Source: Marivibrio halodurans (GTDB taxonomy: Bacteria > Pseudomonadota > Alphaproteobacteria > UBA8366 > Aestuariispiraceae). From it: a stretch of DNA of 64,000 nt. This document shows, in pieces, positions 1 through 8,973 of the stretch. Each line of letters starts with the position of its first letter. Within the stretch, counting starts at the first letter, position 1. A program made the position numbers and the translations under genes. Under the pieces are notes generated by a model, which saw only the letters and a list, made by a program, of their open reading frames with translations, ran no database searches and had not been told where the DNA came from. The stretch lies in contig NZ_JAGMWN010000006.1 of NCBI RefSeq assembly GCF_017963645.1, positions 1 to 64,000 on the forward strand. Reading direction: 5' to 3'.

Positions 1-39
1 AACCAGCCCCGAAATACCGAACAGCATCGCCGCCCGCAT
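1..39 (-). CDS. N-terminal fragment of a leftward gene cut by the window edge
   Basis: An ATG read leftward from base 39 opens a frame that stays open to the window edge, giving 13 residues beginning MRAAMLFGISGLV. A purine-rich GGAAGGGA lies just upstream (bases 41-48) and could be the ribosome binding site, though it is close to the first ATG; the second in-frame ATG (base 27) is better spaced. The residues are hydrophobic, as in a signal peptide or first membrane helix. The family cannot be named from so little. Confidence 0.4.
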   Translation of the reverse strand, partial: MRAAMLFGISGLV

Positions 40-653
40 ATCCCTTCCGAATTCTTAACAATGTCCGATAAAGCGAGGCCGGCTTCTACTCCCCTTTCTC
101 CGCAAGATCAAGCGGTTGAGGGAACTTTTTTTGCCGTCCGCCGCAGCGCGTCGCCGAGTTGCTCCGTGCTGCGGGGGCGGCTTATACGGGCGGCGCCGTG
201 GGGTGTCAAACCCTTTCATGACGATTTTTTTGCGGGCCGCGAAAGCCCCCGCGAAAGCCCCGGGGTTCCGGGCTCTTATCCGGCGCCCGGAACGTCCCCG
301 TCGGCCGGCGCCCGCAGCGATGCCGATCCGCGCGCGACGCACGCTTTCGCCTTTCACTTCGCGCCACGAATCTGATAAGGCTTGCGGTACCGACGGAGGG
401 GCACGTCGTTACCCGCGCATGGGACGAATCCGGCGCTATTGCCGGCTCCGATGGGGATGGCGAAGCATTGACCGCGCCACGAGGTGCCGGGCATGTGCCA
501 TTTCCCTGACGACCCATCCGCGAGTCTCGCACGACGAGCCTCCTCCCGGCCGATCGATTGCGTCGCCGACCCCGTCGTTCCTTGGGCGGTCATGGTGGCG
601 ATTCGGCCGCGCGGCCTCGTGAAGTAGCCACCGCCCATGGAGTAGTCCAGGTG
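40..653. other. 600-base stretch without a convincing gene
   Basis: Several open frames cross this stretch on both strands, but they are arginine- and proline-rich, overlap one another and have no plausible ribosome binding site. I read them as chance frames in GC-rich DNA. The stretch separates two divergently transcribed genes, so it should hold promoters for both. I see no riboswitch or RNA gene fold that I can support. Confidence 0.5.
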
Positions 654-2129
654 ATGCAAACCCATCCTGATTCACCCCCCTCGCTCGACGCCCCATCACC
701 CAACCCGGCGCGGCGTCTGGTGCTGCGCGCGGCGGCCGCGGCGGCGGGACTGGTCCTCATGGCCGTGACACTTTACTTCGCCTTGCCGGGTAATGGGCCG
801 AACCTGCTGCCCGAGCCGGGCATCGATGCCGCGCTGGCCGCGCCGGCGCAGGACGGCGACCCGATTTCGGCCCACCCCATGCCACCGGAGCGCCCGCGTG
901 TCGCCGCGATCTCCGACGCGGCCAGCAATGCGGCGCTGCTCTCCGAACCCTATCGCGTGACCCTGACCGTGGAATCCGGCGATACGCTGATGGGCCTGTT
1001 GACCGAGGCCGGGCTGGACCCGCCGCAAGCGCACCGCGCGATCCAGGCATTGGCCGAGGTCTATAGCCCCCGCAAGCTGAGGCCGGGCCATTCCTTCGAC
1101 CTTCTTCTAGAGCCCTCGACGGGGGATATTCCCGCCACGTTGCGCGAACTGACCTTCGCCCCGGATCTGACGAAGACCGTGCGGGTCACGCGCGCGCCCT
1201 CCGTCGGGGCGGATGCCGAGAAGACGTTTCTCGCGAACGCGACCGACCGGCCCGTTATCACGCGGCTGTCACGCTCCGAGGGGGCAATAGACAGCTCCCT
1301 CTATAACGCGGCGGTGGAAGCCGGCGTGCCGATGCCGATCCTGGGCGAGATGATCAATATCTTCTCCTTCGACATCGACTTCCAGCGCGAGATTCAGCCG
1401 GACGACCGGTTCGCGCTGCTGTTCGAGGAGCAACGCGCCGAGGATGGCCGGCTTGTCGATACCGGCGACGTCCTGATGGCCGAGATGACGGTGCGCGGCG
1501 AGCAACGCCGCTATTACCGGTTCGAGGACGAGAACGGCTTCGTCGATTTCTACGACGCCTCGGGGCGCAGCGTGCGCAAGGCGCTGCTGCGCACGCCGGT
1601 GGACGGCGCGCGCATCTCCTCGCGCTTCGGCAAGCGGACCCACCCGATCCTCGGCTATACCCGGATGCACAAGGGCATGGACTTCGCCGCGCCGACCGGC
1701 ACGCCGATCTATGCCGCCGGCGACGGCGTTGTCGAGGCCGCCGGCTGGAACGGCGGTTACGGCAAATATGTCCGCATCCGCCACAACGGCACCTACAAGA
1801 CCGCCTATGCCCATATGTCGCGAATCGACAGCCGGGTTAAGGCGGGGACACGGGTACGCCAGCGACAGATCATCGGTTATGTCGGTACCACCGGCCGCTC
1901 GACCGGCCCCCATCTGCATTACGAAGTCCATCAGGATGGCCGGCAGGTGAACCCGCAAGGCGTCAAGCTACCGACCGGCAAGGTGCTGGCCGGCGCCGAC
2001 CTGACCCGCTTCGAGACCGTCATGCGCGAGACCGAGGCCCGCTTCGCGACCGCCCCGGACCTGAGCGGGACGGATACCGCCGCCGCGATCGGAGCGAATT
2101 GTCAGGCGTCCGGCACCGCGACCTGCTGA
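654..2129 (+). CDS. M23 family metallopeptidase with membrane anchor
   Basis: Predicted murein hydrolase acting on peptidoglycan cross-bridges from the periplasmic face of the inner membrane. The 491-residue protein has a basic N-terminus and one hydrophobic segment at about residues 20-45, then a LysM/OapA-like region (about 95-150, including ESGDTLMGLLTEAG), and a C-terminal M23 domain from about 322. The zinc ligands are visible: H339 and D343 in HKGMD, and the HLH pair at 420/422 in the PHLHYE motif. Length and layout resemble MepM/YebA-type peptidases. I chose the ATG at 654 because the anchor begins about 20 residues later; an upstream frame and a GTG at 651 are less likely. The family assignment is firm. 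The exact bond cleaved is inference. Confidence 0.9.
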   Translation: MQTHPDSPPSLDAPSPNPARRLVLRAAAAAAGLVLMAVTLYFALPGNGPNLLPEPGIDAALAAPAQDGDPISAHPMPPERPRVAAISDAASNAALLSEPYRVTLTVESGDTLMGLLTEAGLDPPQAHRAIQALAEVYSPRKLRPGHSFDLLLEPSTGDIPATLRELTFAPDLTKTVRVTRAPSVGADAEKTFLANATDRPVITRLSRSEGAIDSSLYNAAVEAGVPMPILGEMINIFSFDIDFQREIQPDDRFALLFEEQRAEDGRLVDTGDVLMAEMTVRGEQRRYYRFEDENGFVDFYDASGRSVRKALLRTPVDGARISSRFGKRTHPILGYTRMHKGMDFAAPTGTPIYAAGDGVVEAAGWNGGYGKYVRIRHNGTYKTAYAHMSRIDSRVKAGTRVRQRQIIGYVGTTGRSTGPHLHYEVHQDGRQVNPQGVKLPTGKVLAGADLTRFETVMRETEARFATAPDLSGTDTAAAIGANCQASGTATC

Positions 2130-2160
2130 GGCCGTTGATCTCCCCACCGCATCGTCCGCT

Positions 2161-2799
2161 CTATTCCACGAGCCGGGCGATGCGGTCGAGAGCCATGCGC
2201 TTATAGGCAGCGACCAGCGCATCCCCCTCCGCCCCGCCGGTCACGACGGCGAGACGCATCGCGGATTCCCCGAAATGCATGATCAGGACGGTTTCCGCCG
2301 TCAGGACCGCATCCGGCGCGCCGCTTCCGACACGCCTCAGCGCCGCCGCCAGGATCGCGCCGTTGGCGCGGCTGTCCTCCAGGTCGAGCGCCTGCAGTGA
2401 GCGATCGGCCTGGGTTCCGGTGCGAATATCGCAGAGCACCGGCTCCGCCTTGAAGAGTGCGTAATATTCGTCGACCAGATCGGCGAAGGCGGTGGACAGC
2501 GCCGCCGGTGTCTCCACCCCGTCGAGCCCATCCTCGACGCACCGCCGTCCTTCCGCGAAATAGCGCTCCGACAGGGCATGGATGATCGCGCTCTTGTCCG
2601 GGAAATATTGATAGAGCGAACCGATCGGAACACCCGCCCGGGCGGCGACCTCGCTCATTCGGAGACCGTCGCTGCCCGACTCGGCGATCAATGTCGCGGC
2701 CGCTTCCAGAAGACGTTCCACCCGTTCCCGACTGCGCTTCTGCGCGGGCCGGCGACGCATGGCGCCCTTTTCAGAATGTGAGGATATATCATTTTTCAT
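2161..2799 (-). CDS. TetR/AcrR family transcriptional regulator
   Basis: A 212-residue regulator with a TetR-type helix-turn-helix at about residues 30-62 (GLRMSEVAARAGVPIGSLYQ followed by YFPDKSAII), then a variable ligand-binding region. It is divergent from the NmrA-like gene at 2870, with three copies of a candidate operator between them. The simplest reading is a repressor of that gene and of itself. The start at 2799 gives MKNDISSHSEKGAMRRRP; the internal ATG at 2757 is an alternative and would leave the helix-turn-helix intact. The ligand is unknown. Confidence 0.92.
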   Translation of the reverse strand: MKNDISSHSEKGAMRRRPAQKRSRERVERLLEAAATLIAESGSDGLRMSEVAARAGVPIGSLYQYFPDKSAIIHALSERYFAEGRRCVEDGLDGVETPAALSTAFADLVDEYYALFKAEPVLCDIRTGTQADRSLQALDLEDSRANGAILAAALRRVGSGAPDAVLTAETVLIMHFGESAMRLAVVTGGAEGDALVAAYKRMALDRIARLVE

Positions 2800-2856
2800 T
2801 GACGCCGAGAATATGAGGATTTATCAGATCATGCAAACGTGAATCTTCCTCATATT
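2779..2856. promoter_or_regulatory. Three-copy candidate operator of the TetR/NmrA-like pair
   Basis: Two direct copies, TGAGGATATATCA at 2779-2791 and TGAGGATTTATCA at 2814-2826, start 35 bases apart. A third copy lies inverted at 2840-2856 and reads AATATGAGGAAGATTCA on the minus strand. AATATGAGG (2810-2818) and CCTCATATT (2848-2856) form a perfect 9-base inverted repeat. The first copy overlaps the beginning of the TetR gene and the last sits just before the NmrA-like gene, as expected for a shared operator. Binding is inferred, not shown. Confidence 0.6.
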
Positions 2857-2869
2857 TGGAGACGTCCTC

Positions 2870-3751
2870 ATGCCCCCTTCACCAACCGATGCCGCCGCGC
2901 CCGTGTCCGCCGCGCCCCTGTCCCCTCACGCCCCGGTTCTCGTCCTCGGCGCCACCGGCAAGACCGGGCGGCGCGTCGCCGAACGCCTGACCCGACGCGG
3001 CATTCCGGTGCGCGCGGGCTCCCGGTCGGGCGACCGTCCCTTCGACTGGAACCGGCCGGAAGGGTGGCCCGCCGTCCTGGACGGCGTCTCGGCCGTCTAC
3101 ATCACCTACCAACCGGATCTCGCCGTGCCCGGCGCGCCGGAGGCGGTCCGCGCCCTGGTCGGGCAAGCGCTGGCCCAGGGGGTGCGCCGCTTCGTGCTGT
3201 TGAGCGGACGTGGCGAGGCGGAAGCCCAGCGCGCGGAGGCCGTCCTGCAAGCGGCGGATTGCGACTGGACCATCGTGCGCGCAAGTTGGTTCACTCAGAA
3301 TTTCTCGGAAAGCTTCCTGATCGACCCGGTCCGCGCCGGTCATGTGACCCTGCCGGTCGGCACGGCACGCGAACCCTTCATCGATGCCGACGACATCGCC
3401 GACGTGGTGGCCGCCGCGTTGAGCGAACCCGGCCATGAAGGCCAGCTTTACGAAGTCACCGGCCCCGCGCTTCTCTCCTATGAGGAGATGATGGAAGCTC
3501 TTTCGGCGACGATTGGCCGTCCCGTCCGATTCGAGCGGATTTCGGCGGCGCGCTATCGCGCGGACCTGACCGCCGCCGGTCTGCCGGAGGAGATGATCGA
3601 TCTGCTGCTTTATCTCATGACCGAGGTGACGGACGGGCGGAACGAGAGCCTGGGTGACGGCGTCCAACGTGCCTTGGGGCGCCCGCCCCGGCCCGTGTCG
3701 GAGACCCTGGCGGCGATCGCCGCGACCGGCCTGTGGGAGCGGGCGGCATGA
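2870..3751 (+). CDS. NmrA-like NAD(P)-binding oxidoreductase
   Basis: A 293-residue atypical short-chain dehydrogenase of the NmrA/YtfG type. The nucleotide-binding loop VLGATGKTGRRVAERL is near residue 25, followed by acidic and basic residues typical of NADP binding. The catalytic Tyr-x3-Lys of classical SDRs is not evident, as usual for this group, which often acts in quinone or nitroaromatic reduction or as a redox sensor. It stops in an ATGA overlap with the DUF1772-type gene, so the two are probably translated together. Control by the divergent TetR protein is inferred from the shared intergenic repeats. The substrate cannot be told. Confidence 0.85.
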   Translation: MPPSPTDAAAPVSAAPLSPHAPVLVLGATGKTGRRVAERLTRRGIPVRAGSRSGDRPFDWNRPEGWPAVLDGVSAVYITYQPDLAVPGAPEAVRALVGQALAQGVRRFVLLSGRGEAEAQRAEAVLQAADCDWTIVRASWFTQNFSESFLIDPVRAGHVTLPVGTAREPFIDADDIADVVAAALSEPGHEGQLYEVTGPALLSYEEMMEALSATIGRPVRFERISAARYRADLTAAGLPEEMIDLLLYLMTEVTDGRNESLGDGVQRALGRPPRPVSETLAAIAATGLWERAA

Positions 3752-4356
3752 GCGCCGCGACATCTCCCGCCACGCCCACCGCCCCCGACGTCGATGCATC
3801 CACCGTCGATGCATCCGCCGTCGATATACCGGTGCTCGATATCTCGACGCTCGACCTCCTGGCGATTGGCGGCGGCCTGGGCGCGGGTCTGGTGGCGGGG
3901 ATATTCCTCGCCTTCTCGGGCTTCGTCATGCGGGCGCTGGCCGACATGCCGCCGGCCGCCGGCATCCTCGCCATGCAGCGGATCAATGTGCGGGTCCTGA
4001 ACGCGCCGATCATGGCGCTGCTGTTCGGCACGGGGATGGTATCCCTGGGGCTCGGCGTCGCCGGCGGCCTCGCCCTGGCGGACGGGGGCGTGGCGGACGG
4101 GGGCGTGGCGGATGGGGGCGTGGCGCGGGGCCTCGCGCTGCTTATCGGGGCGGGGGCCTATCTTCTGGGGTGCCTCGCGGTCACGGGGCTGCGCAACGTG
4201 CCGCTGAACGAGCGACTGGCGCCACTCGACCCGGCGGGGGCGGAGGCGGCGCGGCTGTGGGCGCGCTATCTGGAACGCTGGACCGCGTGGAACCATCGGC
4301 GCACGGTGGCCTCGGCGCTGGCCGGCCTATGCTTCATGCTGGCGCCGCTGTTGTGA
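3748..4356 (+). CDS. DUF1772-type membrane protein (anthrone oxygenase-like)
   Basis: A 202-residue protein with about four hydrophobic segments (near residues 35-60, 85-105, 125-150 and the C-terminus). The RDVPLNE-like motif of the DUF1772 family is seen here as LRNVPLNERLAPLDP, and the WNHRR-like motif as WTAWNHRRTVAS. Some relatives are anthrone oxygenases, but most bacterial members have no assigned reaction. The ATG overlaps the stop of the upstream oxidoreductase. Two 15-base tandem repeats lie within the gene, near the N-terminus (3790-3819) and in a loop (4081-4125). Both are in frame and probably tolerated insertions. Confidence 0.75.
   Translation: MSAATSPATPTAPDVDASTVDASAVDIPVLDISTLDLLAIGGGLGAGLVAGIFLAFSGFVMRALADMPPAAGILAMQRINVRVLNAPIMALLFGTGMVSLGLGVAGGLALADGGVADGGVADGGVARGLALLIGAGAYLLGCLAVTGLRNVPLNERLAPLDPAGAEAARLWARYLERWTAWNHRRTVASALAGLCFMLAPLL
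3790..3819 (+). repeat. 15-base tandem repeat, two copies plus a partial
   Basis: GTCGATGCATCCACC and GTCGATGCATCCGCC follow each other, then GTCGATA begins a third partial copy. Inside the DUF1772-type gene this duplicates VDAS-type residues in frame. Confidence 0.85.
4081..4125 (+). repeat. 15-base tandem repeat, three copies
   Basis: GACGGGGGCGTGGCG occurs twice and GATGGGGGCGTGGCG once, back to back, encoding DGGVA three times in a loop of the DUF1772-type protein. Confidence 0.9.
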
Positions 4357-4365
4357 TCTCGCGGA

Positions 4366-6153
4366 TCACCCGCCGGATACCGGCCAGACCCATAGGATCA
4401 TCGGCACGCCGACCGCGACGATCAGCGCCTCCAGCGGCAGGCCGACCCGCCAGTAATCGCCGAAGCGGTAGCCTCCAGGTCCCATGATCAGCGCGTTATT
4501 CTGGTGTCCGATCGGCGTCAGGAAGGCGCAGGACGCGCCGAGCGCGACCGCCATCAGGAAACCGTCCGGCGGTACGCCCAGCGTCTGCGCCACCGTGACG
4601 GCGATCGGCGCCATGACCACCGCCGTGGCCGCGTTGTTGAGCACATCCGACAACGTCATGGTGACGACCAGCAACACCGTCACCAGGACCCATGCCGGCA
4701 GACCGTCGGTCAAATCGATCAGGCCCGTCGCGATCAACGACGTGGCCCCGGAAGTATCCATGGCATGGCCGATCGGGATCAACGCGCCCAACAGGACGAT
4801 CACCGGCCATTCGATCGCCTGATAGAGCTCGCGCGGACTGAGCACGCCGACCAACACCACCCCCAGCGCCGCCAGCCCGAAGGCGATGGTGATCGGCACG
4901 ACGCCCAGGGCCGCCGCGGCCACGGCCGCCGCGAACAGACCGAGCGCCCAAAGACCTTTCGAGCGCCGCCCGACCGCGAGCGCGCGCTCCGCCAAAGGCA
5001 GGCAGCCGAGTTGCGCGATAACATCCGGCAGATCCTTGGCGTGCCCCTGCAACAGCAGCACGTCCCCGACCTGCAGGCGGAACTTGCGCAAGCGCCCGCG
5101 ATAGGGTCGCCCATGGCGCGAAAGCCCCAACAGGGTGACGCCGTGGCGGGGACCGAAGCGTAATTGCTCGACCGTGCGGCCCTCGACCCGCGCGCCGGGA
5201 CTGACCACGGCTTCCATGATGGCGCCATCGCCGCTTTTCAGGTCCTTCGCCGCCTGGCCGGGTCCGGCCGCGACCTCCAGATCGAATTTATCGACGAAGC
5301 GGTCGATCTCCTCCGCCGTGCCCTCGATGGTCAGGACATCGACCGCCTGCAACGGCTCATGCCGGGGCAGGACGGCATAGCGCCGCCCCCGCCGGATCAA
5401 GGCGACGACCTGGATGTCGATATCCCCGGCCTCCTCCTCCATCGCGGCGACGGTGCGGCCGTGGGCGCCGCTTTTCTTCGGAATCCGCACCTCGCTCAGA
5501 TAATTCTCGATCTCGAAGCTCTCCGCGACACCGCGCGCATTGTCGCCGGCCGGGACGAGACGCCAGCCGATCGTCACCAGATAGAGCACGCCGACCAGCA
5601 TGACCGCGCCGCCGACCGGCGCGAAATCGAACATCGCGAACCCCTCGCCGAGCGCATCGTCGCGAAAACTGCTGACCAGGATGTTAGGCGGCGTGCCGAT
5701 CAGCGTTACCAAGCCGCCGAGGATCGAGGCGAAGGCAAGCGGCATCAGCACCGGTCCCGGCATGAAGCCGGCCTTGCGCGAGGATTGCAGCGCGACCGGC
5801 AGCAACAGGGCCAGCGCCCCCACATTGTTCATGAAACCGGAAAGCAGCGCCGCCGTGCCGGACAGACTCGCCACATGGGTCGGCACGCCGCGCGAACCCC
5901 GCTGGACCAATCGGGCCAGCCCGTCGATCGCGCCGGAGACCGCGAGCGCGCGGGAGAGGATCAGGACAAGCGCCACCGTGACCGTCGCCGGATGGCCGAA
6001 GCCCTGGAATGCCTCCTCTGCCGGAACGAGACCGAGTAGCACGCCCGCCAGCAACCCGGCCATCGCGACCAGATCGTAACGCCACCGCCCCCAGGCGAAG
6101 AAGCACAGCAACAGGGCGAGAAGCCCGAGGATCAGGCATTGGTCGAGCGTCAT
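4366..6153 (-). CDS. SLC13-type permease with central RCK_C domains
   Basis: A 595-residue inner-membrane transporter of the divalent anion:Na+ symporter (ArsB/NhaD, SLC13) group. The N-terminal helical half contains GFMNNVGALALLLPVAL and LVTLIGTPPNILVSS. Two TrkA_C/RCK_C regulatory domains lie in the middle (about residues 205-385), and the C-terminal half carries LNNAATAVVMAPIAV and FLTPIGHQNNALIMGPGGYR. This split arrangement is usual for the family; substrates are dicarboxylates, sulfate or related anions and cannot be told here. I chose the ATG at 6153 (MTLDQCLILG); a longer frame would run into the M14 gene. The gene ends 9 bases from the convergent DUF1772 gene. Confidence 0.9.
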   Translation of the reverse strand: MTLDQCLILGLLALLLCFFAWGRWRYDLVAMAGLLAGVLLGLVPAEEAFQGFGHPATVTVALVLILSRALAVSGAIDGLARLVQRGSRGVPTHVASLSGTAALLSGFMNNVGALALLLPVALQSSRKAGFMPGPVLMPLAFASILGGLVTLIGTPPNILVSSFRDDALGEGFAMFDFAPVGGAVMLVGVLYLVTIGWRLVPAGDNARGVAESFEIENYLSEVRIPKKSGAHGRTVAAMEEEAGDIDIQVVALIRRGRRYAVLPRHEPLQAVDVLTIEGTAEEIDRFVDKFDLEVAAGPGQAAKDLKSGDGAIMEAVVSPGARVEGRTVEQLRFGPRHGVTLLGLSRHGRPYRGRLRKFRLQVGDVLLLQGHAKDLPDVIAQLGCLPLAERALAVGRRSKGLWALGLFAAAVAAAALGVVPITIAFGLAALGVVLVGVLSPRELYQAIEWPVIVLLGALIPIGHAMDTSGATSLIATGLIDLTDGLPAWVLVTVLLVVTMTLSDVLNNAATAVVMAPIAVTVAQTLGVPPDGFLMAVALGASCAFLTPIGHQNNALIMGPGGYRFGDYWRVGLPLEALIVAVGVPMILWVWPVSGG

Positions 6154-6208
6154 CCCACGCCCCCATTCATGCGGACATATGTCGCGCGGTCCGCCGTGCC
6201 CCGCCGGT

Positions 6209-7339
6209 TCAGCGCAGGGCCCCCTTGATCCGGTGCAACGCGTCGAGCGCCGCGCGCCCCATCGCCCGGCACCGTTCCGGCGACCAGCCGTGAACCGGAT
6301 CGGGCGCGTCGGCATTGTCCTTGAACGGCATCTCCAGAGTCATCGCCAGCGCGCCGAACCGGTCGGTCAGTTGCTTCGTCGCCGTGGAAAGCGTGGTCGA
6401 ACTGCCGGGCGCGGGTTTCGGATAGCCCTTGGCCGTCTGAAAATCGGGATTGGCGAGAACGAGTTCCTCCTGGAAACGGGCGAGGAGGTTTTCCTGCCGC
6501 GCATCGAACCCCGGCACGCCTTCACCGCCGGCGATGAAGACATAGGGCAGGGCCTCGTCGCCATGGACGTCCAGACAGAAATCGAGACCCGTTCGGTCCA
6601 TCCGCGCCAGGACGTGATGGACCTCGGGGCTGCGCTCCGGGCTCGCCTTGTCCCATTCGCGGTTGAGGTTCGCGCCCGCCGCGTTGGTCCGCAGATGACC
6701 GCGCCGGCTGCCGTCCGGGTTCATGTTGGGCACGACATGGAAGACACCGGCCTTCAGGATTTCCCGGGCGACCGGGTCGTCCGGGTCCAGCAACCGGTCG
6801 AGGAACCCCTCCATCCACCATTCCGCCTGGCTCTCCCCCGGATGCTGGCGGGCGATCGCCCAGTAGGATTGCTTGTCCGGCCCCGGTTCGCCGATCGTCA
6901 ACAGGTCGATATCCTCGCCGTCGAGGGTCAGGCCCAGCACCTCGTGCCGGCAGCGCGGCCGGCCCTGGCAGCGCGCGATCAGATCGTGATGGCGTTCGCG
7001 GGAATAGGGCGGGAAATAGGCCAGCCAGATGCTGTCCGTCTCCGGCGTGACCCGGATGGTCAGGCGCCCGTCGGCATAGTCGGTCGGACAACGGAACCAA
7101 TGGCGCCGGTCATGGGACGCGCAGGCCGCGTACCCTTCCCACCCCTTGGGGAAGGACGCCTCTCCGGCATTCTCGATCACCAGTTCCAGCGCCTCGCCCT
7201 TGGCGCCGCTGACCCGGAAATGGAACCATTGGAAGAAGCCGTCCTCGCCCGGGTCGGGCTTGATCGCGAGGCGCGCGCGGGGGCCCGCGATCTCGGTCAC
7301 CAGGATATTGCCGGAATCGAAACTGTCGGAGATGCGCAT
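6209..7339 (-). CDS. M14-type cytosolic zinc carboxypeptidase
   Basis: A 376-residue metallopeptidase of the M14 cytosolic carboxypeptidase (CCP-like) subfamily. The N-terminal domain (about residues 1-115) has the beta-sandwich typical of the group. The catalytic domain shows zinc ligands H166 and E169 in HPGE, substrate-binding N-R in LNREWD (about 225-230), the third ligand H259 in DVHGDE, and a late catalytic glutamate in TLEMPFKD. No signal peptide is seen, so it is probably cytoplasmic. Bacterial substrates are unknown; eukaryotic relatives trim C-terminal residues. It lies upstream of the SLC13-type permease on the same strand, 55 bases away, with no clear functional link. Confidence 0.9.
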   Translation of the reverse strand: MRISDSFDSGNILVTEIAGPRARLAIKPDPGEDGFFQWFHFRVSGAKGEALELVIENAGEASFPKGWEGYAACASHDRRHWFRCPTDYADGRLTIRVTPETDSIWLAYFPPYSRERHHDLIARCQGRPRCRHEVLGLTLDGEDIDLLTIGEPGPDKQSYWAIARQHPGESQAEWWMEGFLDRLLDPDDPVAREILKAGVFHVVPNMNPDGSRRGHLRTNAAGANLNREWDKASPERSPEVHHVLARMDRTGLDFCLDVHGDEALPYVFIAGGEGVPGFDARQENLLARFQEELVLANPDFQTAKGYPKPAPGSSTTLSTATKQLTDRFGALAMTLEMPFKDNADAPDPVHGWSPERCRAMGRAALDALHRIKGALR

Positions 7340-7571
7340 GGGCCGTTCGTCGCTCCTCGCTGTTCATGACCAAGCCGTTGGGGCCGAATCGCCGGACCAA
7401 CCGGTCAGGGAACGGACGGGATATGCACGGTATCGATGCGCCCGCCCCGGGCAATGCAAAAAATTCATTGGTTGCGCCTCGCGCCCAAAGGCATAAGGCG
7501 CCGAAGGAGCGGCGTTTCAAGGGGACGGATCGACCGGTGCGACGGCACGGGTCCGGCTGGGGAGTATCGAC

Positions 7572-8942
7572 ATGCTGGCGGCGGTAGGCTCGGCCTGGGC
7601 GCTTTTCTTCGGGTTGGCGCTCATCATGATCGGCAACGGTCTACAGAGCGCGCTGCTCGGCGTGCGCGCGGAACTCGAAGGATTCGGCGCCACCGTCACC
7701 GGCATCATCATGACCGGCTATTTCGTCGGGTTCCTCGTCGGCTCCCGTCTCGTCCCCTACATGATCCTGAAGGTCGGCCATGTCCGGACCTTCGCGGCGC
7801 TCGCCTCGCTCACCTCGATCACGATCCTGATCCACCCGGCCTATGTCGATGCCTGGGTCTGGACGGCGATGCGGTTCCTGACCGGGCTCGGCTATGCCGG
7901 CCTTTATATCGTGTGCGAAAGCTGGCTGAACGACCGGGCGACCAACAAGACGCGCGGCCAGTTGCTGGCGGCCTACATGATCGTGATGCTGGGCGGCGCG
8001 GCGGCCGGCTCGCTGCTGCTCGGCACGGTCGCGCCATGGAGTTTCCGGCCCTTCATCCTGATCTCCGTGCTGATGTCCTTCGCGGTGATCCCGATCCTGC
8101 TGTCGGCCGCCCCGGCGCCCGCCGTCGACCAGCCGGAGGCGATGTCGCTCAAGCGGCTCTATCAGGCCTCGCCGCTCGGCGTCGTCGGCGCGTTGCTGGT
8201 CGGCTCCACCCAGGGGCTGTTCTTCGGCATGGGCGCGGTCTACGCGACGCGCGCCGGCCTATCGGTGCCGGAAACCTCGATCTTCATGATGGGCGCCTTC
8301 GTCGGCGGCATGATCATGACATGGCCGATCGGCCGGCTCTCAGACGTCTTCGATCGGCGGCTGATTCTGACCGGCACCACCTTCTGCGCCGCGCTGGCGG
8401 CGGTCGGCGGGGCGCTGCTGACGAACCGGCTCGACTGGATGCTCTATCTCGCGATGGCGCTATTCGGCGGCTTCAACCAGCCGCTCTATTCCCTCTGCAT
8501 CTCGCACACCAACGATTTCCTGACGCCGAAACAGATGGTGCGCGCCTCGGGCACGCTGGTGATGCTGACCGGCATCGGCTCGATCATGGGGCCGATGATG
8601 GCGGCCGCGGCCATGGATTCGGTCGGGCCCTGGGGCTATTTCTGGGCGTTGGCGGTCCTTCAAACCATACTCGGTCTCTTCGCGATCTACCGCATCAGCC
8701 GCCGCCCGGCCCGTCCGCTGGAGGAACAGGGCGCCTATGTCGCCGTGCCGGCCAACCCGACGCCGGTCACGGCCTCCCTCAACCCGGAGATCGACTGGCC
8801 GGACAGCGCCGACGCGCCCGCCCCCGACGATCTGCAGGACGACATGCCGGAGCCGCCGCTTGCCCCCGACGAACGCTCGCCCGACGCGATCGACCCGGAC
8901 GAGCCCGACGACGATCGCCCGGACACGCCCTTGAAGGCGTGA
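7572..8942 (+). CDS. MFS transporter (YcaD-like)
   Basis: A 456-residue major facilitator protein with about 12 hydrophobic segments. The conserved loop motifs GRLSDVFDRR (central loop) and the N-terminal ALIMIGNGLQSALLGVR, with GYFVGFLVGS, resemble the YcaD-like group often found in alphaproteobacteria. The last 60 residues are a hydrophilic tail rich in Asp, Pro and Glu, beyond the usual MFS length and probably disordered. The substrate is unknown. The gene is followed after 31 bases by the DksA-type gene. Confidence 0.88.
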   Translation: MLAAVGSAWALFFGLALIMIGNGLQSALLGVRAELEGFGATVTGIIMTGYFVGFLVGSRLVPYMILKVGHVRTFAALASLTSITILIHPAYVDAWVWTAMRFLTGLGYAGLYIVCESWLNDRATNKTRGQLLAAYMIVMLGGAAAGSLLLGTVAPWSFRPFILISVLMSFAVIPILLSAAPAPAVDQPEAMSLKRLYQASPLGVVGALLVGSTQGLFFGMGAVYATRAGLSVPETSIFMMGAFVGGMIMTWPIGRLSDVFDRRLILTGTTFCAALAAVGGALLTNRLDWMLYLAMALFGGFNQPLYSLCISHTNDFLTPKQMVRASGTLVMLTGIGSIMGPMMAAAAMDSVGPWGYFWALAVLQTILGLFAIYRISRRPARPLEEQGAYVAVPANPTPVTASLNPEIDWPDSADAPAPDDLQDDMPEPPLAPDERSPDAIDPDEPDDDRPDTPLKA

Positions 8943-8973
8943 TCCCCCGGACGGCCGATGCTATTCCCGGATC

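Noticed and set aside
61-622. Several overlapping open frames before the M23 peptidase
   Set aside because: They are Arg/Pro-rich, overlap on both strands, lack ribosome binding sites and have no recognisable product.
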